From the NCBI RefSeq assembly GCF_900564145.1, contig NZ_UOOB01000001.1, forward strand, positions 2,296,754 through 2,360,753: a stretch of 64,000 bases of DNA, written 5' to 3'. How positions within the stretch are numbered: the stretch's first letter is position 1; every line of letters begins with the position of its first letter. The position numbers and the translations under genes are program-made. The stretch is from Comamonas sp. lk (GTDB lineage Bacteria > Pseudomonadota > Gammaproteobacteria > Burkholderiales > Burkholderiaceae_C). Positions 40,751-50,150 of this stretch are shown piece by piece. The notes below the pieces were generated by a model. It was not told the DNA's origin, made no database searches, and saw only the letters and a list, made by a program, of their open reading frames with translations.

Positions 40751-41704
40751 ATGACGCTGGAATTTTTTACCATATCACTGCTCAACGGCGTGAGTTACGG
40801 GCTGCTGCTGTTCATGCTCAGCTCGGGTCTGACGTTGATCTTCAGCATGATGGGCGTGCTCAACTTCGCCCACACCAGTTTTTACATGCTGGGAGCCTAC
40901 TTCGCCTACACGCTCAGCGGCATCATCGGCTTTTGGCCGTCGCTGCTGCTGGCACCGTTGCTGGTGGGCGTGCTGGGCGCGCTGTTCGAGCGCTACAGCC
41001 TGCGCCGGGTGCACAAGTTCGGCCATGTGCCGGAGCTGCTGGTCACTTTCGGCCTGTCCTATCTGATTTTGGAAGTGGTGCAGCTGGTCTGGGGGCGCGG
41101 CACCGTGCCCTACGCCCTGCCGCCTGCGCTGCAAGGCCCGCTATTCACGCTGTACGGCACGCAGTTCCCCAAGTCGCGCTCCTTTGTGATGCTGGTGGCG
41201 CTGCTGATGCTGGTGGCGGTATGGCTGCTGCTGACCCGCACCCGTATCGGGCTGGTGATTCAGGCCGCACTCAAGAACCCCGAGATGGTGGAAGCGCTGG
41301 GCCACAACGTACCGCGCGTGTTCATGATGGTGTTTGGTGGCGGTTGCGCGCTGGCCGGCCTGGCGGGCGTGATCGGCGGCAACACCTATGTGACGGAACC
41401 GGCCATGGCGGCGTCCGTGGGTTCCATCATCTTCGTGGTGGTGGTGGTGGGTGGCATGGGCTCGCTGGCAGGCGCTTTTGTGGCCTCGCTGCTGATCGGC
41501 GTGGTACAGACCTTTGCCGTGGCCATTGACTGGTCGCTGGCCAGTGCACTCAATTCCCTAGGCCATGCGGTCAACGAGTCCACGTTTGGTTGGCCGGTGC
41601 TCAAGCTCACCATCTCGCAGGTCGCACCCATACTTCCCTATCTGTTCCTGGTGCTGATTCTCATCTTCCGCCCCAAGGGCCTGCTTGGTACACGGGGAGA
41701 TTGA
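40751..41704 (+). CDS. HAAT ABC transporter permease, LivH-like
   Basis: 317 residues with about eight hydrophobic helices. LivH signature: TISLLNGVSYGLLLFMLSSGLTLIFSMMGVLNFAHTSFYMLGAYFAY at the N-terminus, then LLTRTRIGLVIQAALKNPEMVEALGHNV (the loop contacting the ATPases) and GGNTYVTEPAMAASVG...GGMGSLAGAFVASLLIGV. It pairs with the LivM-like permease three bases downstream. The 'ALKNPEMVEALGHN' loop is the coupling site for LivG/LivF. Confidence 0.95.
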   Translation: MTLEFFTISLLNGVSYGLLLFMLSSGLTLIFSMMGVLNFAHTSFYMLGAYFAYTLSGIIGFWPSLLLAPLLVGVLGALFERYSLRRVHKFGHVPELLVTFGLSYLILEVVQLVWGRGTVPYALPPALQGPLFTLYGTQFPKSRSFVMLVALLMLVAVWLLLTRTRIGLVIQAALKNPEMVEALGHNVPRVFMMVFGGGCALAGLAGVIGGNTYVTEPAMAASVGSIIFVVVVVGGMGSLAGAFVASLLIGVVQTFAVAIDWSLASALNSLGHAVNESTFGWPVLKLTISQVAPILPYLFLVLILIFRPKGLLGTRGD

Positions 41705-41707
41705 GCC

Positions 41708-43048
41708 ATGTCTTCGATTGTCAAACCGACCATGAATTCTTCCGTCGCAGCCAGCAGCCAGGATCAGGCGCATTACCGCTACAAGCCCTTGAACATGGGG
41801 CGCATCGTGATCTGGAGCCTGTTTGCGCTGGCGCTGATCGTGGCGCCCATGGTGTTCACCAGCTCGCTGGCGCTGACCATGCTCAGCCAGATCGGCTATC
41901 TGATCATCATCTGCCTGTCCTATAACATCCTGCTGGGGCAGGGCGGCATGCTGAGCTTTGGCCATGCCGTGTATACCGGTCTGGGTTCCTTCATCGCCAT
42001 TCATGCCATGAACAAGGCCGGTGGCGGCGAATGGCCGATTCCGCTGGTGCTGATTCCCATCATCGGCGGGCTGGGGGGCATGTTTTTTGCCGCCTTGTTC
42101 GGCTATGTGACCACCAAGAAATCCGGCACCACCTTTGCCATGATCACCATGGGTCTGGGCGAGCTGGTGGCCTCCATGGCGTTGATGTTCCCCGAGTTCT
42201 TCGGTGGCGAGGGCGGCATCACCACGGACCGTGTCTACAGCAAGTTCTTCGGGCTGGATTTTGGCTCCGGTCTGCAGGTGTACTACCTGATCGCCGTGTA
42301 CTGCTTTGTGTGCACGGTGGCCATGTTTGCCTTTACGGGCACGCCGCTGGGACGCATGCTCAATGCCGTGCGCGACAACCCCGAACGGGTGGAGTTTGTG
42401 GGCTACAACACGCAGCGCGTGCGCTATTTCGCCTTCATCATCGCCGGGTTCTTTGCCGGCATAGGCGGCGGTCTGGCGGCCATCAACTTCGAGATCATCA
42501 CGGCCATGGACAGCGTGAGCGTGGTGCGCTCCGGCGGCTATCTGTTGTTCACCTTCCTGGGCGGCGCCACCTTCTTCTTCGGCCCCATCATCGGCGCGGT
42601 GCTGCTGGTGCTGGCCTCGGTGCTGCTGTCCGAGCTGACCAAGGCCTGGTTGCTGTACCTGGGTCTGGTGTTCCTGCTGATGGTGATGTATGCGCCCGGC
42701 GGCGTGGCCAGTCTCATCATGATGAATCTGCGGGTTGCCAAGTTCGGTCATCTCAAGCGCCTGCTGGTGCCCTATCTGGGCGTGCTGGTCTCGGCCTTGA
42801 TCATGGTCACCGGTGCAGCAGCCTTGATCGAGATGATCTACCACATGCAGCTCAACGCAGCGCTGGGGCCGAATGTTCCGTTCATGGGCACGCAACTCGA
42901 TACCAGCGCCGCTGCCACCTGGACGGTGGCCATCGTGGTGTTCGTTGTGGGTCTGGGTCTGGTGGAGGTCTTCAGGCGCATGACTTACCGCCGCTGGGAG
43001 CGCATTCAGGAAGCGATCGAAGAATCCATCAAGAAAGGGGAGGCTTGA
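41708..43048 (+). CDS. HAAT ABC transporter permease, LivM-like
   Basis: 446 residues, longer than common LivM, with a hydrophilic N-terminal extension and a C-terminal part with an extra helix pair (LLVPYLGVLVSALIMVTGAAALIEM and TWTVAIVVFVVGLGLVEVF). Core motifs: YNILLGQGGMLSFGHAVYTGLGSF, GTPLGRMLNAVRDNPERVEFVGYNTQRVRY (coupling loop) and GSGGYLLFTFLGGATFFFGPIIGAVL-like segment VRSGGYLLFTFLGG. Forms the pore with the LivH-like protein. The following ATPase gene begins three bases after the stop. Confidence 0.94.
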   Translation: MSSIVKPTMNSSVAASSQDQAHYRYKPLNMGRIVIWSLFALALIVAPMVFTSSLALTMLSQIGYLIIICLSYNILLGQGGMLSFGHAVYTGLGSFIAIHAMNKAGGGEWPIPLVLIPIIGGLGGMFFAALFGYVTTKKSGTTFAMITMGLGELVASMALMFPEFFGGEGGITTDRVYSKFFGLDFGSGLQVYYLIAVYCFVCTVAMFAFTGTPLGRMLNAVRDNPERVEFVGYNTQRVRYFAFIIAGFFAGIGGGLAAINFEIITAMDSVSVVRSGGYLLFTFLGGATFFFGPIIGAVLLVLASVLLSELTKAWLLYLGLVFLLMVMYAPGGVASLIMMNLRVAKFGHLKRLLVPYLGVLVSALIMVTGAAALIEMIYHMQLNAALGPNVPFMGTQLDTSAAATWTVAIVVFVVGLGLVEVFRRMTYRRWERIQEAIEESIKKGEA

Positions 43049-43051
43049 ACC

Positions 43052-43864
43052 ATGAGCAGCAGTGCCCAACATATTTCGGCAGTGCCGCTGGCCCAGCCCT
43101 ATGCACTGGAGCTGCGCAATCTGCGCAAGAACTTCGGCAAGACGGAAATCATTCGCGGCGCGCAACTGGCGGTGAATGCCGGCGAGCGCATCGCCATCAT
43201 CGGCCCCAACGGAGCCGGCAAGAGCACGCTGTTCAATCTGATCAGCGGGCGCTTCGAGCCCAGCAGCGGCGAGGTGCTGCTGCATGGCCAGCGCATCGAC
43301 GGCAAAAAACCGTTCGAGATCAACCGCATGGGGCTGTCGCGCAGCTTTCAGATCACCAACATCTTTCCCAAGCTCAGCGTGTTCGAGAATCTGCGCTGCA
43401 GCGTGCTCTGGAGCCTGGGCTACCGCTACAGCTGCTGGCGCTTTCTGTCCCGACTGCATGATGCCAACGCGCGCGCCACGGAGCTGATGGAAATGATAGG
43501 CCTGCACCGCAAGCGCGACACGCTGGCCGTCAATCTCACCTATGCGGAGCAGCGGGCGCTGGAAATCGGCATCACCATCGGTGGCGGTGCCAGCGTGATC
43601 TTGCTGGACGAACCCACGGCCGGCATGAGCAACAGCGAAACGGCACACTTCATCCAGCTGATCAAGAAAGTGACCGAAGGCAAGACCTTGCTGACGGTGG
43701 AGCATGACATGGGCGTGGTCTTCGGCTTGGCCGACAAGATTGCCGTGGTGGTCTATGGCGAAGTCATTGCCTTTGACACGCCGGAGGCGGTGCGCGCCAA
43801 TGCGCGCGTGCAGGAAGCCTATCTGGGCTCATCGGTGGCAGACCAGCAGGCAGGAGCGCATTGA
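43052..43864 (+). CDS. HAAT ABC transporter ATPase, LivG-like
   Basis: 270-residue ATP-binding subunit. Walker A AIIGPNGAGKSTLFNLISG is canonical; the Q-loop region FQITNIFPKLSVFENLRC, the LivG-typical long helical segment, signature-like LTYAEQRALEIGIT, Walker B VILLDEPTAGMS with catalytic Glu, and the switch His in TVEHDMGVVF are all present. The LTYAEQR form replaces LSGGQQ, as is normal for LivG proteins. GGGGAGGCTTGAACC precedes its ATG. Confidence 0.95.
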   Translation: MSSSAQHISAVPLAQPYALELRNLRKNFGKTEIIRGAQLAVNAGERIAIIGPNGAGKSTLFNLISGRFEPSSGEVLLHGQRIDGKKPFEINRMGLSRSFQITNIFPKLSVFENLRCSVLWSLGYRYSCWRFLSRLHDANARATELMEMIGLHRKRDTLAVNLTYAEQRALEIGITIGGGASVILLDEPTAGMSNSETAHFIQLIKKVTEGKTLLTVEHDMGVVFGLADKIAVVVYGEVIAFDTPEAVRANARVQEAYLGSSVADQQAGAH

Positions 43865-43865
43865 T

Positions 43866-44561
43866 ATGCTGAAGATCAGTAATTTGCATGCCTACTACGG
43901 CAAAAGTCATGTGCTGCACGGAGTGGACTTCGAAGTGCAGCCGGGCGAGATCGTGGCCTTGCTGGGGCGCAATGGCTCTGGCCGCTCCACCACGGCCAAG
44001 GCCATCATGGGCCTGGTGCACTGGGAGGGCTCGCTGGACTGGAAAGGCCAGAGCCTGACCGGCAAGAAAGCCTATGAGGTCGCCCATCTGGGCGTGGGCT
44101 ATGTGCCGGAAAGCCGGGATGTGTTTCCCAATCTCACCGTGCACCAGAATCTGATGCTGGGGCAAAAAGGCAAGGGTCGCCAGAGTCGCTGGGGCTTTGA
44201 CGATATGTATGCCATGTTCCCGCGCCTCAAGGAGCGTCAGCATACCGAGGCCGGCGTGATGTCCGGCGGCGAGCAGCAGATGCTCACGCTGTGCCGCACT
44301 CTGATGGGCGATCCGGACCTGATCATCATCGATGAGCCTACTGAGGGACTGGCACCCAAGATCGTGGAGCTGGTGGGCGAATACCTGCAAAAGATCAAGG
44401 AGCGCGGCGTTTCCGTGCTGCTGATCGAGCAAAAACTCACCATCGCCATGAGCATCTCCGACCGGGCCCTGGTCATGGGCCACGGCCACATCGTGTTCGA
44501 CGGAACTCCCGACAGCCTGCGTGCCGACCAGAAGGTGCGCAAGGAGTGGCTGGAGGTTTAG
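43866..44561 (+). CDS. HAAT ABC transporter ATPase, LivF-like, Walker A Arg variant
   Basis: 231-residue second ATPase, MLKISNLHAYYGKSHVLHGVD. The Walker A loop reads LLGRNGSGRSTTAKAIMG: the invariant Lys is Arg (codon CGC). The other motifs are standard: NLTVHQNLMLGQ, signature VMSGGEQQMLTLCRTLMG, Walker B LIIIDEPTEGLAP with catalytic Glu, and a Gln in LLIEQKLTIAM at the H-loop position, as in LivF. With one canonical LivG and one variant LivF, ATP binding is likely asymmetric. The open frame extends upstream inside livG and is rejected. Confidence 0.93.
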   Translation: MLKISNLHAYYGKSHVLHGVDFEVQPGEIVALLGRNGSGRSTTAKAIMGLVHWEGSLDWKGQSLTGKKAYEVAHLGVGYVPESRDVFPNLTVHQNLMLGQKGKGRQSRWGFDDMYAMFPRLKERQHTEAGVMSGGEQQMLTLCRTLMGDPDLIIIDEPTEGLAPKIVELVGEYLQKIKERGVSVLLIEQKLTIAMSISDRALVMGHGHIVFDGTPDSLRADQKVRKEWLEV

Positions 44562-44567
44562 GAAAAA

Positions 44568-44624
44568 GGCACACCGCTGCTCAGCGGTGCCACTTTCGCC
44601 CTCTCTTGCTTCGCGGGAGAGGGC
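44568..44624 (+). terminator. Double hairpin after the transporter operon
   Basis: First stem GGCA-ACCGCT/AGCGGT-GCC, second stem GCCCTCTC/GAGAGGGC. T tracts are short, so termination strength is uncertain; the second stem resembles an intergenic repeat. Confidence 0.6.
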
Positions 44625-44752
44625 GCAGCCATTGCTGAGGGGCGGCCCCGGTTTGCCATTTTTGGTTGGGTGTGTGCCAGGCTTTGAGTTCAAGGGGATG
44701 TCTCTGCCGGGACAAACATCTGTTGCGCATCGCAGCAAAACTTGGACAATTA

Positions 44753-44773
44753 AAAATGCACGATCGTTCTTTT
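44753..44773. promoter_or_regulatory. Palindromic operator-like site before the fadJ-type gene
   Basis: AAAATGCACGATCGTTCTTTT has a perfect ACGATCGT core and further symmetric bases (AAA-G...C-TTT). It lies about 23-43 bases before the ATG, overlapping or next to the expected promoter. A fatty-acid-responsive dimeric repressor is a reasonable guess. Confidence 0.5.
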
Positions 44774-44795
44774 CTATCGCATAGGGGACAACAGC

Positions 44796-46895
44796 ATGAC
44801 TGCTGAATACAAAGTGGACGGTGCCATCGCCGTCATTAGCTTGAACAATCCGCCGGTCAACGGCCTGGGTCTGTCGACGCGCCGCGCCATTGTGGCCGGG
44901 CTCAACCAGGCCAATGCCGACCCTGCCGTCAAGGCCATCGTCATCACGGGAGCGGGCAAGGCCTTCTCCGGCGGTGCAGACATCACGGAGTTCGGCAAGG
45001 AAGACGCCTTGCGCGAGCCGCACCTGATTTCCGTTCTGCAGCAGTTCGATCTGTCCAGCAAGCCCACGGTGGCTGCGATTCACAGCGTGTGCATGGGCGG
45101 TGGCCTAGAGCTGGCGCTGGCCTGCAACTACCGCATTGCTGCCGCAGGTACGGCAGTGGCACTGCCCGAAGTCAAGCTGGGCCTGCTGCCCGGCGCTGGC
45201 GGCACACAGCGCCTGCCACGGGCACTGGGGGTGGAAACGGCGCTGAACATGATCGTCAGCGGCGAAACCGTCAAGAGCGAGATGCTGGCCAGCATCCCCG
45301 GCCAGAAGCTGTTCAACAAGATGGCATCCTCGCCTGAAGCCCTGCTGGCCGAAGCCAAGGGTCTGGCGCTGGAAATGGCCGATGTGCGCCCCCTGCCGCG
45401 CGTGCGCGATCTGCCTTGCAAGCACCCCCAGGGCGAGGCTTATTTCGAGTTTGCCGCCACCATGGTGCAAGGCATGTCCAAGAACTTCCCGGCACCAGCG
45501 CGCTGCGTGGAAGCCGTGAAGCACGCCACCACCAAGAAGTTCGATGACGGCATGGCGCTGGAGCGCGAAGCCTTTATGCAGCTGATGCTGACGCCCGAGT
45601 CCCGCTCGCTGCGCCATCTGTTCCTGGCCGAGCGCGCCGCCTCAAAAATAGCCGATGTACCTGCCGATACGCCGGTGCGCGATATCCGCACCGTAGGTGT
45701 GATCGGCGCCGGCACCATGGGCGGCGGCATTGCCATGAACTTCCTGAACGCCGGCCTGCCCGTCACCATGCTGGAGACCAAGCAGGAAGCGCTGGATCGC
45801 GGCGTGGCCACGATCCGCAAGAACTACGAAGCCCAGGTCAAGAAGGGCAAGCTCAAGCAGGAAAAGTACGAGGAGCGTATGGCGCTCTTGAGCACCACCC
45901 TGGACTATGCCGGCCTCAAAGATGCCGACCTCATCATCGAGGCGGTGTTCGAGGAAATCGGCGTCAAGCAGCAGGTGTTCAAGCAGCTCGATGAAGTGGC
46001 CAAGGCCGGTGCCATTCTGGCCTCCAACACTTCCACGCTGGACGTGGACAAGATTGCCTCCTTCACCAAGCGCCCTCAGGACGTGGTGGGCATGCACTTC
46101 TTCAGCCCCGCCAATGTGATGAAGCTGCTGGAGGTGGTGCGCGGTAAGGCCACGGCCAAGGATGTGCTGGCCACGGTGATGAAGCTGGCCAAGAAGATCA
46201 AGAAGACGGCCGTGGTGTCCGGCGTCTGCGATGGCTTTATCGGCAACCGCATGATCGAGCAGTATTCGCGCCAGGCCGGCTTTTTGCTGGACGAAGGTGC
46301 CACGCCCCAGCAGGTGGACAAGGCCGTCGAGAAGTTCGGCTTTGCCATGGGCCCCTTCCGCATGGGCGATCTGGCCGGCAACGATATCGGCTGGGCCATT
46401 CGCAAGCGCCGCTACCAGGAAAAGCCCAACATGAAGTACAGCGCCAGCGCAGACCGCCTGTGCGAGCTGGGTCGCTTTGGCCAGAAGACGGGGGCAGGCT
46501 GGTATGACTATGTACCGGGCAAGCGCGACGCGATTCCTTCGGATGTCGTGGCCAAGATGATCGAGGAGCATCGCAAGAGCCTGGGTATCACGTCGCGCAA
46601 GATCTCCGATGAGGAAATCGTGCAGCGCCTGGTGTTCGCCCTGGTCAACGAAGGCGCGCACATCCTGGAAGACGGCATCGCGGGCAAGTCCGGCGATATC
46701 GACATGGTGTATCTGACCGGCTATGGCTTTCCGCTGTGGCGCGGTGGCCCCATGCACTACGCCGGTGAAGTGGGCCTGTTCAACGTGGTGCAGGCCATGG
46801 GCCGCTTTGCCCAGAACCCCAACGATGACGCCAAGTTCTGGCAACCCGCGCCGCTGCTGGCCAAGCTGGCCGCCGAAGGCAAGCAGTTCAGCTGA
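44796..46895 (+). CDS. Bifunctional enoyl-CoA hydratase / 3-hydroxyacyl-CoA dehydrogenase
   Basis: Carries out the second and third steps of beta-oxidation. 699 residues: crotonase domain first (VDGAIAVISLNNPPVNGLG, oxyanion region GKAFSGGADITEF, MGGGLELALACNYRIAAAG, PEVKLGLLPGAGGTQRLPRALG, with catalytic Glu), then from about residue 295 the NAD-binding fold TVGVIGAGTMGGGIAMNFLNAG, catalytic HFFSPANVMKLLEVV with His, and two C-terminal 3HCDH domains (GFIGNRMIEQYSRQAGF, AMGPFRMGDLAGNDIGW, TGYGFPLWRGGPMHYA). Domain order and size match FadJ-like proteins. AGGGGACA precedes the ATG. Confidence 0.96.
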   Translation: MTAEYKVDGAIAVISLNNPPVNGLGLSTRRAIVAGLNQANADPAVKAIVITGAGKAFSGGADITEFGKEDALREPHLISVLQQFDLSSKPTVAAIHSVCMGGGLELALACNYRIAAAGTAVALPEVKLGLLPGAGGTQRLPRALGVETALNMIVSGETVKSEMLASIPGQKLFNKMASSPEALLAEAKGLALEMADVRPLPRVRDLPCKHPQGEAYFEFAATMVQGMSKNFPAPARCVEAVKHATTKKFDDGMALEREAFMQLMLTPESRSLRHLFLAERAASKIADVPADTPVRDIRTVGVIGAGTMGGGIAMNFLNAGLPVTMLETKQEALDRGVATIRKNYEAQVKKGKLKQEKYEERMALLSTTLDYAGLKDADLIIEAVFEEIGVKQQVFKQLDEVAKAGAILASNTSTLDVDKIASFTKRPQDVVGMHFFSPANVMKLLEVVRGKATAKDVLATVMKLAKKIKKTAVVSGVCDGFIGNRMIEQYSRQAGFLLDEGATPQQVDKAVEKFGFAMGPFRMGDLAGNDIGWAIRKRRYQEKPNMKYSASADRLCELGRFGQKTGAGWYDYVPGKRDAIPSDVVAKMIEEHRKSLGITSRKISDEEIVQRLVFALVNEGAHILEDGIAGKSGDIDMVYLTGYGFPLWRGGPMHYAGEVGLFNVVQAMGRFAQNPNDDAKFWQPAPLLAKLAAEGKQFS

Positions 46896-46969
46896 ATTCA
46901 AGCGAGGCCGGGCCGCGATCTCAGTGAGCCGCCCCGGCTTGTGCCATACCAAGAACACAAGGACAGACC

Positions 46970-48145
46970 ATGACATCCGCAGTGATTGTTTCTACCGCGC
47001 GCACTCCGCTGACCAAGAGCTGGAAGGGCGCATTCAATATGACTTACGGCCCCACCATGGGGGCGCATGCCGTCAAGAGCGCCGTGGAGCGCGCCGGCAT
47101 CGATGGCGCAGACGTTGAAGACGTGATCATGGGCATGTCGCTGCCTGAAGGCACGACCGGCGCCAATGTGGCGCGTCTGATCGCCGTGCGCGCCGGCCTG
47201 CCTGTGACCACCTCGGGTCTGACCATCAACCGTTTCTGCTCCTCGGGTCTGCAGGCGATTGCGCTGGCCGCCCAGCGCATCATCGCCGGCGAAAACGATG
47301 TGCTGGTGGCCGGCGGTCTGGAGAGCATCTCCTGCGTGCAGCCGCATCTGAACCCGCACATGGCTTTCGATCCCGAGCTGACGGCCATGAAGCCCGAGGT
47401 GTACTGGAGCATGCTGCAGACGGCAGAGCAGGTGGCCAAGCGCTACCACATCAGCCGCGACGCCCAGGACGAGTACGGCGCCTCCAGCCAGCAAAAGGCG
47501 GCCGCCGCCCAGGCTGCCGGTCTGTTCGATGCCGAAATCGCGCCCATGAAGACGGTGATGGGCGTAGCCGACAAGGTGCGTGGCCTGATCACCAAGGAAG
47601 TGCTGGCCAGCAAGGATGAAGGCATTCGCGAAGGCACGACCAAGGACGGCATCAGCGGCCTGCGCAGCGCGCTGCCTGGTGGCGTGATCACCGCAGGCAA
47701 TGCCAGCCAGTTCTCCGACGGCGCCGGTGCTTGCACCGTGGTCAGCGAAGACTATGCGTCGCGCAAAGGCCTCCAGCCCCTGGGCCGTTTCCTGGGCTTT
47801 GCCGTGGCCGGTTGCGAGCCCGATGAAATGGGCATTGGCCCGATTTATGCCATTCCCAAGGTGCTCAAGAAGCTGGGCCTGAAGATGGACGACATCGACC
47901 TCTGGGAGCTCAACGAAGCCTTTGCCGTGCAGGTCATCTACTGCCGCGACTATCTGGGCATTCCGGCCGAGTGCCTCAATGTCAACGGCGGCGCCATCGC
48001 CCTGGGTCACCCCTATGGCGTCTCGGGCCAGCGCCTGACCGGTCATGCACTGATCGAAGGCAAGCGCCGCGGTGCCAAGCGCGTCTGCGTGACCATGTGC
48101 ATAGGCGGGGGCATGGGCGCGGCAGGCATCTTCGAAGTTCTGTAA
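46970..48145 (+). CDS. Thiolase (acetyl-CoA C-acyltransferase)
   Basis: Cleaves 3-ketoacyl-CoA with CoA to acetyl-CoA and a shortened acyl-CoA. 391 residues: [20 protein letters not shown] with the nucleophilic Cys, [72 protein letters not shown] with the catalytic His, and the second catalytic Cys in [19 protein letters not shown]. It completes the spiral with the hydratase/dehydrogenase encoded 74 bases upstream. 'FadA-like' by order, not proven for chain length. Confidence 0.96.
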   Translation: MTSAVIVSTARTPLTKSWKGAFNMTYGPTMGAHAVKSAVERAGIDGADVEDVIMGMSLPEGTTGANVARLIAVRAGLPVTTSGLTINRFCSSGLQAIALAAQRIIAGENDVLVAGGLESISCVQPHLNPHMAFDPELTAMKPEVYWSMLQTAEQVAKRYHISRDAQDEYGASSQQKAAAAQAAGLFDAEIAPMKTVMGVADKVRGLITKEVLASKDEGIREGTTKDGISGLRSALPGGVITAGNASQFSDGAGACTVVSEDYASRKGLQPLGRFLGFAVAGCEPDEMGIGPIYAIPKVLKKLGLKMDDIDLWELNEAFAVQVIYCRDYLGIPAECLNVNGGAIALGHPYGVSGQRLTGHALIEGKRRGAKRVCVTMCIGGGMGAAGIFEVL

Positions 48146-48158
48146 GCGCCTGGATGTG

Positions 48159-48192
48159 AAAGCCGCAGTCCGGTCCGGATTGCGGCTTTTTA
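48159..48192 (+). terminator. Terminator after thiolase
   Basis: AAAGCCGCA-TCCGG and CCGGA-TGCGGCTTTTT give a long stem with T5. It separates the thiolase from the acyl-CoA dehydrogenase gene. Confidence 0.88.
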
Positions 48193-48212
48193 TTTGAGCG
48201 ATTTACATTGTT

Positions 48213-48252
48213 TTGATAGCTGAATGCGCAATACCCATAAGCGCTAGAGCCG
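48213..48252. repeat. Dispersed repeat unit (GATAGCTG...ATAAGCGCTAGAGCC)
   Basis: TTGATAGCTGAATGCGCA followed by ATAAGCGCTAGAGCC, the clearest unit in the window of the dispersed intergenic repeat, inserted between thiolase and the following acyl-CoA dehydrogenase gene. Confidence 0.6.
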
Positions 48253-48292
48253 GTTTTTACTGAATCTGAGTAGATTTGACTAGAGGTTTGCT

Positions 48293-50125
48293 ATGCGTCT
48301 GCGTTCCACCATCGACTTTTTGCTCTATGACTGGCTCAAGACCGAAGAGCTCAATAGCCGTCCGCGTTTTGCCGATCATTCGCGCCAGACCTTTGATGCG
48401 GTAATGGACATCTGCGAGCGCATTGCCCGCGAGAAGTACGCGCCTTTCAACCGCACGGTTGACACGCAGGAGCCGCAGTTCGACGGCGAAAAAGTCATTC
48501 TTCCCGAATGCACTTATGAGGCACGCAAGGCCTTTGCCGAATCCGGCATGCTCAGCGCCGCGCAAGACTACGAGATAGGCGGCATGCAGCTGCCTTATAC
48601 GGTGGAGGCTGCGGCCAACTGTTTTTTTGCGGCGGCGTCGATCAGCATAGGCTCCAATATGCTGACCAGCGGCAATGCCAATGCCATCCTGGTGCACGGC
48701 ACCGAGATGCAAAAACAGGTGTTTGCCGCCAATGAATTCAACGGCCGCTGGGCCGGCACCATGTGCCTGTCCGAACCGCAGGCCGGCTCCTCGCTCTCCG
48801 ACATCACCACCCGTGCCGAAGCCGATGGCCAAGGCTTCGAGGCCGATCCTCTGGGGCCGCGCTATCGACTCAAGGGCAACAAAATGTGGATCAGCTCGGG
48901 CGACCATGAGCTGACCGAGAACATCGTGCATCTGGTACTGGCCAAGATTCCCGGTGCTGACGGCAAGTTCATCCCCGGAGTCAAAGGCATCTCGCTGTTC
49001 ATTGTGCCCAAGAAACTGGTGGATACCGAAGGCCGGTTGACGGGTGAGCGCAACGATGTGGCGCTGGCCGGCCTCAATCACAAACTGGGCTGGCGCGGAA
49101 CGACCAATACGCTGCTCAATTTTGGCGAGGGCAGGTATCCGGTGCGCGGCGGCGCTGGCGCCCTTGGCTATCTGGTGGGCAAGCCCGGCGAAGGCCTCAA
49201 GTGCATGTTCCACATGATGAACGAGGCCCGGATTTCGATTGGCATGGCCGCTTCCATGCTGGGGCTGGCCGGCTATTACGCCAGTCTGGAATATGCGCAA
49301 AATCGTCCGCAGGGCCGCCCCATCGGAGAGGGTGGCAAGGATGCGAGCAAGCCCCAGTCGCGCATCATCGAGCATGCCGATGTCAAGCGCATGCTGCTGG
49401 CGCAAAAAGCCTATGGCGAAGGCGCGCTGGCGCTGAACCTGTATTGCGCGCGGCTGGTGGATGAGCAGTACACGGGCTCGCCCGAGGCTGCGGCCCAGGC
49501 CAAGCTGCTGCTGGAAGTGCTGACGCCTGTGGCCAAGAGCTGGCCCAGCGAGTTCTGTCTGGAGGCCAATTCTCTGGCAATCCAGATTCACGGCGGCTAC
49601 GGCTATACGCGCGATTTTGCGGTGGAGCAGTACTGGCGCGACAACCGCCTGAACATGATTCACGAGGGCACGCACGGCATTCAGGCCATGGACTTGCTGG
49701 GTCGCAAGGTGGTCATGGATGGGGGCAAGGGCCTGCAGCTGCTGGCCGGTCGCATCAATGCCACCATTGAGCGGGCCATGGGCCGGGCGCAGCTCTCGGG
49801 CTATGCCAACCATCTGGCCAAGGCGCTGGCAGAAGTGGGCGCAGCCACCAAATCGGCCTGGGCAACCGGCAATCCACAGGAGGCGCTGGCCAATGCCGTG
49901 CCCTATATGCAGGCTTTTGGCCATATGGTCCTGGCCTGGACCTGGCTGGATGTGGCCCTGGCCTTGCTGGACAAGGATGAGGAGCTGGCCATTGCCGCAC
50001 ACAAGGGCGGTATTGCGGCCATGCGCTATTTCTTCCACTACGAGCTGCCCAAGATCGGCGGCTGGCTGCAGGTGGTCAAATCCAGGGACATGACTTGCGC
50101 CCAGATGCGGGAAGAGGAGTTCTAG
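48293..50125 (+). CDS. Acyl-CoA dehydrogenase, 610-residue class
   Basis: First step of beta-oxidation. The longer 600-residue type has an N-terminal extension and a C-terminal domain: MRLRSTIDFLLYDWLKTEEL is the typical N-terminus. FAD/acyl motifs MCLSEPQAGSSLSDITTRAEADG and MWISSGDHELTENIVHLVLAKI, the segment YTRDFAVEQYWRDNRLNMIHEGTHGIQAMDLLGRKV with catalytic Glu in HEGTHGIQ, and a C-terminal helical domain (YANHLAKALAEVG, MVLAWTWLDVALALL). It is preceded by a repeat rather than a strong operator, so control may be separate from the thiolase. Confidence 0.95.
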   Translation: MRLRSTIDFLLYDWLKTEELNSRPRFADHSRQTFDAVMDICERIAREKYAPFNRTVDTQEPQFDGEKVILPECTYEARKAFAESGMLSAAQDYEIGGMQLPYTVEAAANCFFAAASISIGSNMLTSGNANAILVHGTEMQKQVFAANEFNGRWAGTMCLSEPQAGSSLSDITTRAEADGQGFEADPLGPRYRLKGNKMWISSGDHELTENIVHLVLAKIPGADGKFIPGVKGISLFIVPKKLVDTEGRLTGERNDVALAGLNHKLGWRGTTNTLLNFGEGRYPVRGGAGALGYLVGKPGEGLKCMFHMMNEARISIGMAASMLGLAGYYASLEYAQNRPQGRPIGEGGKDASKPQSRIIEHADVKRMLLAQKAYGEGALALNLYCARLVDEQYTGSPEAAAQAKLLLEVLTPVAKSWPSEFCLEANSLAIQIHGGYGYTRDFAVEQYWRDNRLNMIHEGTHGIQAMDLLGRKVVMDGGKGLQLLAGRINATIERAMGRAQLSGYANHLAKALAEVGAATKSAWATGNPQEALANAVPYMQAFGHMVLAWTWLDVALALLDKDEELAIAAHKGGIAAMRYFFHYELPKIGGWLQVVKSRDMTCAQMREEEF

Positions 50126-50150
50126 GCCTTCATCGCTCTGCGCCCCAAGA

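Noticed and set aside
41558-43705. Long minus-strand open frame opposite the LivM/LivG genes
   Set aside because: His/Gln-rich low-quality composition and full overlap with canonical transporter genes on the other strand.
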